A DNA stretch of 13,667 nt, taken from NCBI GenBank assembly GCA_003454835.1, contig DMTA01000138.1, positions 1-13,667 of the forward strand, in the 5' to 3' direction. A model generated the notes under the pieces. The model worked only from the letters and a program-made list of their open reading frames with translations, was not told the origin of the DNA and made no database searches. Position 1 is the first letter of the stretch. Every line of letters starts with the position of its first letter. The translations under genes and the position numbers were made by a program. This DNA is from Achromobacter sp. Its GTDB lineage: Bacteria; Pseudomonadota; Gammaproteobacteria; Burkholderiales; Burkholderiaceae_B. Positions 6,335 to 13,667 of this stretch are shown here, piece by piece.

Positions 6335-7041
6335 GCACCCCCGCACTCGAAATTTCGGGCCTCAACGCCTGGTACGGGGAATCGCATATCCTGCACGGCG
6401 TGGACATGCGCGTGGGACAGGGCGAGGTCGTCACGCTGCTGGGCCGCAACGGCGCCGGCCGCACTACGACGCTGCGCGCCATCCTGGGCCTGACCGGCTC
6501 GCGCAAGGGCTCGGTCCGCATCCATGGCACCGAAGCCATCGACCTGCCCACCTACAAGATCGCCCACCTGGGCGTCGGCTATTGCCCCGAGGAACGCGGC
6601 ATCTTCGCCAGCCTGTCCTGCGAAGAAAACCTGCTCCTTCCACCGGTCGTCGGTTCGCTCGGCGGCGGCATGTCGCTGGCCGAGATCTACGACATGTTCC
6701 CCAACCTGCAGGAACGCCGCAATTCCCCCGGCACGCGCCTGTCGGGCGGCGAACAGCAGATGCTCGCCGTCGCGCGCATCCTGCGCACCGGCGCCAACCT
6801 GCTGCTGCTGGACGAAATCTCCGAAGGCCTCGCGCCCGTCATCGTGCAGGCGCTGGCCCGCATGATCACCGCGCTTAAACAGCGGGGCTACACCATCGTC
6901 ATGGTGGAACAGAATTTCCGCTTCGCCGCGCCGCTGGCCGACCGCTTCTACGTCATGGAGCACGGCCAGATCGTCGAGCACTTCGAAGCCGCCGAACTTT
7001 CAGAAAAACAGGACACGCTCAACGAACTGCTGGGCGTCTAA
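6331..7041 (+). CDS. livF: HAAT-type ABC importer ATPase, LivF family, with variant Walker A
   Basis: A 236-residue partner of LivG. The Walker A motif reads GRNGAGRT (38-45): residue 44 is Arg (CGC, 6460-6462) where nearly all ABC ATPases have Lys. CGC differs from both lysine codons at all three bases, so a simple read error is unlikely. Other motifs are LSGGEQQ (137-143, canonical signature), LLLLDE (Asp161, Glu162), and Gln194 in VEQN where LivG has His; Gln here is usual for LivF. The D-loop area reads DEISEGLAP rather than the common DEPSLGLAP. Start is fixed by ATGA overlap with livG and a good AAGGAG upstream. The protein is full length, so it is not a pseudogene by appearance. Arg may be a fixed subfamily trait; I cannot check. 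Confidence 0.9.
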   Translation: MSTPALEISGLNAWYGESHILHGVDMRVGQGEVVTLLGRNGAGRTTTLRAILGLTGSRKGSVRIHGTEAIDLPTYKIAHLGVGYCPEERGIFASLSCEENLLLPPVVGSLGGGMSLAEIYDMFPNLQERRNSPGTRLSGGEQQMLAVARILRTGANLLLLDEISEGLAPVIVQALARMITALKQRGYTIVMVEQNFRFAAPLADRFYVMEHGQIVEHFEAAELSEKQDTLNELLGV

Positions 7042-7058
7042 AGCAACCTGTGTCATCC

Positions 7059-7072
7059 GCCGGAACCCCGGC
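7059..7072 (+). other. small hairpin between livF and the binding-protein gene
   Basis: GCCGG-AACC-CCGGC, a 5-bp stem with a 4-base loop in the 64-base gap after livF. It precedes a strong ribosome site, GAGGAG at 7093-7098, seven bases before the next ATG. It may protect a processed binding-protein mRNA; weak evidence. Confidence 0.25.
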
Positions 7073-7105
7073 AAACACCACACTGTAGGGAAGAGGAGTC
7101 ATCCC

Positions 7106-8320
7106 ATGAAGCTGCACACCATCACTGCTGCACTGGCCATGGCGGGCCTGGGATTCGCGGGGGCAACCGCCCACGCTCAAGGTATCTCCGACGATGTCAT
7201 CCGCATCGGCTTCATCACCGACATGTCGGGCGTGTACTCCGACATCGACGGCAAGGCAGGCCTGGAAGCCGTGCGCATGGCTGTCGAGGACTTCGGCGGC
7301 ACGGTCAACGGCAAGAAGATCGAAATCGTCTCGGCCGACCACCAGAACAAGGCCGACGTGGCCTCGGCACGCGCCCGCGAATGGTTCGACCAGCAGAAGG
7401 TCGACGTCATCATCGCCGGCACCAACTCGGCCACCAGCCTGGCCATGGCGGCGGTCGCCGCAGAAAAGAAGAAGCCCTTCATCGCGGTGGGCGCCGGCTC
7501 GTCCGACCTGACCAACGCGCAATGTTCGCCGTACACCGTCCACTACGCCTACGACACCGTGGCGCTGGCGCGCGGCACCGGCTCGGCGGTGGTGAAGGAC
7601 GGCGGCAAGAGCTGGTTCTTCCTGACCGCCGACTACGCGTTCGGCCACGCGCTCGAGCGCGACACGATGGCGGTCGTCAAGGCCGCGGGCGGCGAAGTGA
7701 AGGGCCAGGTGCGCGCACCGCTGGGCGCTTCGGACTTCTCGTCGTTCCTGCTGCAGGCGCAATCGTCCAAGGCGCAGATCCTGGGCATGGCCAATGCCGG
7801 CGGCGACACCATCAACACGGTCAAGGCCGCCAACGAATTCGGCGTCACGCAGACCATGAAGCTGGCCGGCCTGCTGGTGTTCATCAACGACGTGCACTCG
7901 CTCGGCCTGGAAGCCACCAAGGGCATGTACCTGACCGACGGCTGGTACTGGGATCAATCCGACGCCTCGCGCGCCTGGTCCAAGAAGTTCGAGTCCAAGG
8001 TCGGCCGCAAGCCGTCCATGCTGCAGGCGGGCGACTATTCGTCGGCGATGTTCTACCTGAACGCCGTCAAGGCCACCGGCTCGGATAACGGCGACGACGT
8101 GATGAAGTGGATGAAGTCGAACAAGGTGAACGACTTCTTCGCCCAAGGCGGCGTCGTGCGCGAAGACGGCCGCATGGTCCACGACATGTATCTGATGCAA
8201 GTGAAGACCCCGGCCGAATCCAAGGGCCCGTGGGACTACTACAAGGTGGTGGCGACGCTGCCTGGCGACGAGGTCTACACCAAGTTGTCCGAGTCCACCT
8301 GCAAGCTGGTCAAGAAATAA
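7106..8320 (+). CDS. periplasmic substrate-binding protein of the HAAT importer (Peripla_BP_6 type)
   Basis: A 404-residue secreted ligand-binding protein that feeds the LivH/LivM channel. Residues 1-24 form a Sec signal peptide with probable cleavage AHA|QG. The mature protein starts with IRIGFITDMSGVYSD, the first strand of the LivJ/LivK-like fold, and runs through ADYAFGHALE and GDTINTVKAA segments. Two cysteines (in AQCSP and near the C-terminus in STCKL) could form a disulfide. The sequence differs from E. coli LivJ and belongs, from memory, to a subgroup some members of which bind aromatic acids in other proteobacteria; the ligand here is unresolved. The GAGGAG ribosome site is the best in the operon, as expected for a protein needed in excess. 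A strong stem-loop follows the stop. Confidence 0.9.
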   Translation: MKLHTITAALAMAGLGFAGATAHAQGISDDVIRIGFITDMSGVYSDIDGKAGLEAVRMAVEDFGGTVNGKKIEIVSADHQNKADVASARAREWFDQQKVDVIIAGTNSATSLAMAAVAAEKKKPFIAVGAGSSDLTNAQCSPYTVHYAYDTVALARGTGSAVVKDGGKSWFFLTADYAFGHALERDTMAVVKAAGGEVKGQVRAPLGASDFSSFLLQAQSSKAQILGMANAGGDTINTVKAANEFGVTQTMKLAGLLVFINDVHSLGLEATKGMYLTDGWYWDQSDASRAWSKKFESKVGRKPSMLQAGDYSSAMFYLNAVKATGSDNGDDVMKWMKSNKVNDFFAQGGVVREDGRMVHDMYLMQVKTPAESKGPWDYYKVVATLPGDEVYTKLSESTCKLVKK

Positions 8321-8340
8321 ACCAGCCCATGTGATCCTGG

Positions 8341-8370
8341 ATGCGGTCCGGGCCGATGGCCCGGCCGCAT
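8341..8370 (+). other. strong intercistronic stem-loop after the binding-protein gene
   Basis: ATGCGG plus CCGGGCC (8341-8354, one bulged T at 8347) pair with GGCCCGG plus CCGCAT (8358-8370) across a GAT loop, giving 13 bp. No T-run follows, so full termination is unlikely. Position suggests an attenuator or a 3'-end barrier that keeps binding-protein mRNA above permease mRNA, as known for intercistronic hairpins in other ABC importers. Confidence 0.65.
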
Positions 8371-8419
8371 TCCTCCTGACTAGCTCGCTTCTTTCCGTAC
8401 CGCGCAGGACTTTCCCAAG

Positions 8420-9303
<884 letters not shown>

Positions 9304-9307
<4 letters not shown>

Positions 9308-10287
9308 ATCGTCAATTCCTGGGCTATGCGGTCCTGGCCATCGTGGTGGCCTTGCTTCCCTTCGCCGGCGTGTATCCGATCTTCGCCATGAAGGTCATGT
9401 GCTACGCCCTCTTCGCGTGCGCCTTCAACCTGCTGCTGGGCTTCACGGGGCTGCTGTCCTTCGGCCACGCCGCGTTCCTGGGCAGCGCGGCCTACGCGGC
9501 CGGGCACAGCATGAAGGTCTGGGGCCTGCCGACCGAACTGGGGCTGCTGTTCGGCGTGGCCGTGGCGGCGCTGCTGGGGCTGGCCATGGGCGCGCTAGCC
9601 ATCCGCCGCAGCGGCATCTATTTTTCGATGATCACGCTGGCGCTGTCGCAGATGGTGTTCTTCTTCTTCCTGCAGGCCAAGTTCACGGGCGGCGAGGACG
9701 GCCTGCAGAGCGTGCCGCGCGGCACCCTGCTGGGACTGATCGACCTGTCCAAGGACATCAACCTGTACTACCTGGTGATGGCCATCTTCATCATTGGCTA
9801 CTTCATCATCTGGCGCACGGTGAACTCGCCATTCGGGCAGGTGCTGCAGGCGCTGCGCGAAAACGAGCCGCGCGCGATCTCGCTGGGCTACGACGTGGAC
9901 CGCTTCAAGCTGGTGGCTTTCGTGCTGTCGGCCGCGCTGGCCGGCCTGGCGGGCGCCACCAAGACGCTGGTGTTCGTGTCGGCCACGCTGTCGGACGCCA
10001 CCTGGCAGATGTCCGGGCTGGTGATCCTCATGACGCTGATCGGCGGCCTGGGCACGCTGACCGGCCCCGTGCTGGGCGCGTTCATCGTGGTGCTGCTGGA
10101 GAACAAGGTGGGCGACTTTGGCCAGATGATGGCCAACCTGACCGGCGTCGAATGGTTCCTGCGCCTGGGCGAATCGGTCACGATCGTCAGTGGCCTGATC
10201 TTTGTGATCTGCGTGCTGGCCTTCCGTCGCGGCATCGTGGGCGAACTGGGCGCCCTCTTCAACCGCCGCCGCACTGCCCGCGCATGA
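9304..10287 (+). CDS. livM: HAAT-type ABC importer permease, LivM family
   Basis: A 327-residue inner-membrane permease, second half of the channel. Family signs are NLLLGFTGLLSFGHAAFLG near 38-56, RSGIYFSMITLALSQM, the coupling loop ALRENEPRAISLGYDVDRFK, and GGLGTLTGPVLGA. It has about nine hydrophobic segments and a basic tail ending NRRRTARA, predicted cytoplasmic. The ATG overlaps the livH stop. It is the last gene of the operon; a 10-bp hairpin begins 24 bases after its stop. E. coli LivM is somewhat longer because of an N-terminal extension; this length is usual for the wider family. Confidence 0.93.
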
Positions 10288-10310
10288 TCTGAATCTTCGG
10301 TTGTTTGACC

Positions 10311-10335
10311 ACGGGGCCGCGCATAGCGGCCCCGT
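10311..10335 (+). terminator. terminator at the end of the HAAT operon
   Basis: ACGGGGCCGC (10311-10320) and GCGGCCCCGT (10326-10335) form a perfect 10-bp stem with loop GCATA. The T-run is poor (TTGCATT), but the stem is strong and lies between two clearly separate units. Confidence 0.7.
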
Positions 10336-10339
10336 TGCA

Positions 10340-10368
10340 TTGGGGCGCGCGGCAGCGCCCCGTACAAT
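10340..10368 (+). promoter_or_regulatory. sigma-70 promoter of the ProX-like gene
   Basis: TTGGGG (10340-10345), a 17-base spacer and TACAAT (10363-10368). Transcription would start about 10375, giving a leader of only some 25 bases made almost entirely of the following hairpin. This is the best-looking housekeeping promoter in the window. Confidence 0.6.
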
Positions 10369-10372
10369 GGCA

Positions 10373-10394
10373 GGCACCTCACTACACAGGTGCC
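10373..10394 (+). promoter_or_regulatory. inverted repeat covering the ribosome site of the ProX-like gene
   Basis: GGCACCT (10373-10379) and AGGTGCC (10388-10394) are perfect 7-bp arms with an 8-base spacer. The right arm contains AGG, the Shine-Dalgarno for ATG 10399, and the left arm lies at the predicted transcription start. It could be an operator at +1 or an RNA hairpin that hides the ribosome site. Confidence 0.5.
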
Positions 10395-10398
10395 GACC

Positions 10399-11421
10399 AT
10401 GCGCATCACGCATCTCGTTCCCGGCCTCGGCGCACTCGCGCTGGCCGCCGCCCTGCTGTCCCCCGCCGCGGTCCACGCCGCGCCCGCCGCCCCAACATGC
10501 GAAGTCGACAGGCCCATCCGTTTCAGTGGTCTGAATTGGGAATCCAACCTGGTGCTTGCCGGCATCGAGCGCTTCGTGCTGGAACATGGCTACGGCTGCA
10601 AGACGTCTGTCGAGATCGGCGAGACCCTGCCCATGCTGGCCGCGCTGCAACGCGGCGACGTCGACGTCACACCCGAGGTCTGGCCCGGCCAGATCGAAGG
10701 CGCGTGGAAGAAGGCGCTGGCCAGCGGCAAGGTGCTGGGCGTGGGCCACGTCTATGACGCGGGCGAAGGCTGGTATGTGCCGCGCTACACCGTCGAACGC
10801 CACCCGGATCTCAAGTCCGCGGCCGATCTGGCGCGCTTCAAGGAAGTGTTTGCCGACCCCGAAGACCCGGGCCGGGGCCGCATCTATGGCTGCCCGGCGG
10901 GCTGGGCCTGCGGCACGCTGAACGACAACCTGCTGCGCGCCCTGAAACTGGACAAGGATTACTCCCTGTTTGCGCCTGGCTCGGGCGCCGCGCAAAAGGC
11001 CGCGATCGTGTCAGCCTACAAGCGCAAGCGCGATATCGTCTTCTACTACTGGACGCCCACGTCGCTGGTCGGCGCGCTGGATCTGGTCAAGCTGGAACTG
11101 CCGGCGTTCGACCAGGCCGCCTATACCTGCATGACCGACCCGAAATGCGCCGATCCCGTGGCCACGCAGTTCAAGCCCAACCCGGTGGTCACCGGCATGA
11201 ACGCCGAGTTCGCCAAACAGGCGCCGCGCGTGACCGAGTTCCTGACCAAGCTGACGGTGCCGGACGACGCCATCGACGCCACGCTGGGCTGGCTGGAAAA
11301 CGAAGGCAAGGAACCCGAGGACGCCGCGCGCTATTTCCTCAAGCAGTACCCGCCCGTCTGGCGGCAATGGATGCCCGCGGATGTCGCCGACCGCGTGCAG
11401 GCGGCGGTGGCCAAGGAATAA
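10399..11421 (+). CDS. orphan ProX/OpuAC-type ABC substrate-binding protein
   Basis: A 340-residue periplasmic protein of the OpuAC family, which binds glycine betaine, proline betaine, choline or related quaternary amines. Residues 1-27 are a Sec signal peptide (VHA|AP). Family traits are FSGLNWESN at the start of lobe one, DVTPEVWPG, GEGWYVPRY, YGCPAGWACG, and YYWTPTSL; the aromatic residues in these segments form the cation box in known relatives. Six cysteines occur in pairs, and the YGC..WAC pair matches the disulfide known in E. coli ProX. A GTG at 10390 could add three residues but would use up the AGG ribosome site, so ATG 10399 is preferred. No permease or ATPase of the ProVW type is adjacent, so it must use a transporter encoded elsewhere. 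The ligand is inferred, not shown. Confidence 0.82.
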   Translation: MRITHLVPGLGALALAAALLSPAAVHAAPAAPTCEVDRPIRFSGLNWESNLVLAGIERFVLEHGYGCKTSVEIGETLPMLAALQRGDVDVTPEVWPGQIEGAWKKALASGKVLGVGHVYDAGEGWYVPRYTVERHPDLKSAADLARFKEVFADPEDPGRGRIYGCPAGWACGTLNDNLLRALKLDKDYSLFAPGSGAAQKAAIVSAYKRKRDIVFYYWTPTSLVGALDLVKLELPAFDQAAYTCMTDPKCADPVATQFKPNPVVTGMNAEFAKQAPRVTEFLTKLTVPDDAIDATLGWLENEGKEPEDAARYFLKQYPPVWRQWMPADVADRVQAAVAKE

Positions 11422-11509
11422 CAGTCCCGCTCATGTATTCTGGCGATTCGGCGTCCCGGACCCGCTCCGCGCCCGATCGCCAACCCGATTCAAGCCAAGG
11501 AAAACAATC

Positions 11510-12355
11510 ATGGATGCCTTGTTCTGGCACAACGGTCACTGGACCACTGAAAACCCAAAACTGCTCGGCCCTGCCGACCACGCCTTCTGGATGGCCAGCA
11601 TGGTCTTCGACGGTGCGCGCGCCTTCCGCGGCCTGACGCCCGACCTGGACCTGCACTGCCAGCGCGTCGTGCGCTCGGCGGAAAAGATGCTGATGAAGCC
11701 GCAGATGGCCTGGGAAGAAATCCAGGACCTGTGCCTTCAGGCCGTGGCGCGCTTCCCGGAAGGGTCCGAGCTCTACATCAAGCCCATGTTCTTCTGCGCC
11801 GACGGCTTCCTGCTGCCCGACGCCGACAAGACCCAGTTCGTGCTGCACGTGTTCAAGGTGCCGATGCCGGGCGACCAGGGCTTTTCCGCCTGCTTCTCCA
11901 GCTTTGCGCGCTCGTGGCCCAACATGGCGCCCACCGACGCCAAGGCCTCGTGCCTGTACCCCAACGGCCAACGCGCCATCCGCGAAGCTGCCGAAAAGGG
12001 CTTTGACAACGCCATCATGCTGGACGGGGCAGGCAATCTTGCCGAGTTTGCCACCAGCAACCTGTGGCTGGCCAAGGACGGCGTCGTCTCCACACCGGTG
12101 GACAACGGCACCTTCCTGAACGGCATCACGCGCCGCCGCGTGCTGGCGCTGCTGAAGGCCGACGGCATCGAGGTGCAGGAACGCAGCCTGACCCGCGCCG
12201 ACGTCGAAGCGGCCGACGAAGTGTTTTCGTCGGGCAACTACGGCAAGGTGGTGCACGTGAACCGCGTCGAGGACCGCCCGCTGGAATACGGCCCGATCGC
12301 ACGCCGCGCGCATCAGCTGTACATGGCGTACGCGGAAAGCACCCGCCGCGGCTGA
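11510..12355 (+). CDS. class IV PLP aminotransferase, branched-chain amino-acid type
   Basis: A 281-residue fold-type IV transaminase, probably moving the amino group between branched-chain amino acids and 2-oxoglutarate in the cytoplasm. FDGARAFRG near 34-42 is the conserved substrate-side segment. Lys145 in DAKASC is the expected PLP Schiff-base lysine, followed by YPNGQRAIREA and, about 35 residues on, LAEFATSNLW with the glutamate that contacts the PLP ring nitrogen. NGITRRRVL is also typical. It is closer in wording to the shorter rhizobial-type enzymes than to E. coli IlvE, so D-amino-acid or other amine substrates are not excluded. AAGGA lies eight bases before the ATG. It starts 88 bases after the ProX-like gene with no terminator visible, so they may be cotranscribed. 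It converges on the next gene with an 11-base gap. Confidence 0.85.
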   Translation: MDALFWHNGHWTTENPKLLGPADHAFWMASMVFDGARAFRGLTPDLDLHCQRVVRSAEKMLMKPQMAWEEIQDLCLQAVARFPEGSELYIKPMFFCADGFLLPDADKTQFVLHVFKVPMPGDQGFSACFSSFARSWPNMAPTDAKASCLYPNGQRAIREAAEKGFDNAIMLDGAGNLAEFATSNLWLAKDGVVSTPVDNGTFLNGITRRRVLALLKADGIEVQERSLTRADVEAADEVFSSGNYGKVVHVNRVEDRPLEYGPIARRAHQLYMAYAESTRRG

Positions 12356-12366
12356 TCGCCGCCGGC

Positions 12367-13203
12367 TCAATCCCCCCGCGGCGGCAGATGCAGCATCGCC
12401 ACGTGGGGGGAATCTTCAAAGCGGGGATAGCGCTGCAGCACCGCCGGGTCGTGGCCCGGCACCACATGCTGGTCCGATTGCGCGGCCGCATGCAGTTTGG
12501 CGTAACCCGACAGCATCTGCACGGTGTTGTAGACGATGGGAAACGGCCGCCCCCGCTCCATGTTCTCGTAGTAGTGGCTGGCATCTGACGCCAGCACCAC
12601 CCAGCCGCGCGCGGTGTGCACCCGCACCGATTGCAGCCCTTTTGTGTGGCCGCCGATCTTCAGCAGTTCGATACCCGGCAGCAGCGCCTCATCGCCGTCA
12701 TGGAACACCACCCGGTCCTCGTACACGCGCCGGACCAGCGACACCACATCCTCCACCGCGTACGCGTGACGCAGCGGCTCGAAGCACATGCAGCGGCCCG
12801 TGGCGTAGTCCATCTCGTCGTCCTGCACGTGGAAGGTCGCCTCGGGCAGCAGGTCCAGGTTGCCGGCGTGGTCGTAGTGCAGATGCGTCAGCACCACGTG
12901 CTGCACATCCCCGGGCTGAACGCCCAGCGCCGCCAGCGCGCCGATCGGACAGTGGATGAGCTCGCGCTGGCGCCGGCGCGCCATGCCGGCGTTGAAGCCC
13001 GTGTCGACCAGCACCACGCGGCCCGCGCCGCGCACCAGCCACACGAAGAAATCCATGGGCATGTCGCCGTCGTGAGGATCACCGCCCAGGAAGTTGTCGC
13101 GGCGCTGGCGCGCCATGCTTGCGTAGCGGACGGCGTAGATCTCGTACTCGGGTAGCGCGCCTGGCGCCGCCACAGCGCTTGCCCCATTCATCGCCGCATT
13201 CAT
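12367..13203 (-). CDS. metallo-beta-lactamase-fold hydrolase, AHL-lactonase-like
   Basis: A 278-residue metalloenzyme. The dinuclear metal motif HLHYDH is at 107-112, and further ligands are His186 in GGHT, Asp207 in ASDASHYY, and His251 in PGHD. FFVWLVRGAGRVVLVDTGF near 52-70 and the QSVRV segment are typical of the N-acyl-homoserine lactonase/AttM group. No signal peptide is seen. ATG 13203 has GGAG six bases upstream and lies one base after the stop of the LivF-like gene, so the two are cotranscribed and probably coupled. An open frame continues upstream of this ATG but only in the shadow of that ATPase gene. Location beside an importer suggests action on an imported lactone or ester, not necessarily quorum quenching; substrate is open. 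Confidence 0.85.
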   Translation of the reverse strand: MNAAMNGASAVAAPGALPEYEIYAVRYASMARQRRDNFLGGDPHDGDMPMDFFVWLVRGAGRVVLVDTGFNAGMARRRQRELIHCPIGALAALGVQPGDVQHVVLTHLHYDHAGNLDLLPEATFHVQDDEMDYATGRCMCFEPLRHAYAVEDVVSLVRRVYEDRVVFHDGDEALLPGIELLKIGGHTKGLQSVRVHTARGWVVLASDASHYYENMERGRPFPIVYNTVQMLSGYAKLHAAAQSDQHVVPGHDPAVLQRYPRFEDSPHVAMLHLPPRGD

Positions 13204-13204
13204 T

Positions 13205-13667
13205 TCAGACTCCAAGGTAGGCCTTCTGCACGAAGGGATCCGCCAGCAACTCGGCCCCTTTGCCGCTGCGCACCACCTCGCCATGCTCGAACGCGTAGGC
13301 CTGATGCGCCAGGCGCAGCGCCAGCCGCGCGTTCTGTTCCACCAGCACGATGGCGATGCCGCTGTCGCGATTGATGCGCTGGATGGCGCCCGCGATCTCG
13401 GCCACGATCTTGGGCGCAATGCCCAACGACGGTTCGTCCAGCATCAGCAGACGGGGTTGCGCCATCATCGCACGACCGATGGCCACCATCTGCTGTTCGC
13501 CACCCGATAGCGAGCCCGCAAGCTGCGCGCGCCGCTCCTGCACCCGCGGAAAGAGCGCATAGATCTCGTCCAACCGCGCCCGCACGCCGGCACGCGACCC
13601 CACCGCATGCGCGCCCGCCAGCAGATTGTCCAGCACGGTCATCCGGCCGAACAGGCGCCGCCCTTCC
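13205..13667 (-). CDS. livF: second LivF-type ABC ATPase, 5' end outside the window
   Basis: The C-terminal 153 residues of a HAAT-type importer ATPase. The frame runs open to the right edge: before MTVLDNLLAGA one reads EGRRLFGR, the usual LivF run-in, so that Met is internal. The signature LSGGEQQMVAIGRA, Walker B LLMLDEPSLGIAP and VEQN (Gln in the switch position, normal for LivF) are present, and it ends YLGV. The Walker A and Q-loop regions lie beyond the edge, about 80-90 residues. The motif wording is the standard LivF type, unlike the DEISEGLAP of the first LivF, so this belongs to a different HAAT system whose other genes should lie to the right. Confidence 0.9.
   Translation of the reverse strand, partial: EGRRLFGRMTVLDNLLAGAHAVGSRAGVRARLDEIYALFPRVQERRAQLAGSLSGGEQQMVAIGRAMMAQPRLLMLDEPSLGIAPKIVAEIAGAIQRINRDSGIAIVLVEQNARLALRLAHQAYAFEHGEVVRSGKGAELLADPFVQKAYLGV

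Noticed and set aside
9595..10995. Long minus-strand open frame opposite livM and the ProX-like gene
   Set aside because: It spans a terminator and promoter on the plus strand and covers two well-identified genes; shadow of GC-rich coding.
11442..11481. GGCGAT ... ATCGCC repeat between the ProX-like and aminotransferase genes
   Set aside because: Arms of 6 with a 28-base spacer are expected by chance here, and there is no T-run.
12345..12382. GCCGCGG ... CCGCGGC as a shared terminator of the convergent genes
   Set aside because: The 24-base loop and lack of T-runs on both strands make it weak; the arms lie in coding sequence and are simple GC-rich words.

Overview
The window reads as ordinary chromosome of a high-GC betaproteobacterium. 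Protein content, codon use and gene order fit the Alcaligenaceae (Bordetella/Achromobacter group), but the genus is an inference from remembered families, not a search. I see no rRNA, tRNA, CRISPR array, insertion sequence, integrase or phage gene, and no change in base composition that would suggest an island.

Layout. (1) 1-1089, minus: nicotinate phosphoribosyltransferase pncB, cut at its C-terminus by the window edge. A 157-bp divergent intergenic region with two small dyads follows. (2) 1247-5208, plus: a redox and Fe-S stretch made of the seven-iron ferredoxin fdxA, ferredoxin-NADP+ reductase (fpr), an intracellular polyhydroxybutyrate depolymerase (phaZ), a soluble RnfB-like ferredoxin and endonuclease III (nth). 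Hairpins between several of these genes suggest short transcription units. rnfB and nth overlap by four bases. (3) 5209-5560: the only long non-coding gap, rich in inverted repeats and probably the control region of the next operon. (4) 5561-10287, plus: a complete five-gene branched-chain/hydrophobic amino-acid (HAAT) type ABC importer in the order ATPase (LivG), ATPase (LivF), binding protein, permease (LivH), permease (LivM). (5) 10340-12355, plus: an orphan ProX/OpuAC-type binding protein with its own promoter and a hairpin over its ribosome site, then a class IV (branched-chain type) aminotransferase. (6) 12367-13667, minus: an AHL-lactonase-like metallo-beta-lactamase-fold hydrolase, one base downstream of a second LivF-type ATPase that runs off the right edge.

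How the genes work together. FdxA, Fpr and RnfB are electron carriers, and two further Fe-S or nucleotide genes (nth, pncB) lie beside them. PhaZ mobilises stored carbon. The two HAAT systems, the ProX-like protein and the aminotransferase point to uptake and use of amino acids or other small organic acids; neither transporter's substrate can be fixed from sequence.

The most unusual observation is in the complete HAAT importer. Its LivF has arginine (CGC) where the Walker A lysine should be, while LivG has the normal lysine. Together with the partner signature motifs this predicts one consensus and one degenerate ATP site. I did not find a clearly new biological system. The other points worth checking are regulatory: a near-perfect palindrome and a possible sigma-54 element ahead of livG, a strong hairpin between the binding-protein and permease genes, and a hairpin that would cover the Shine-Dalgarno of the ProX-like gene.
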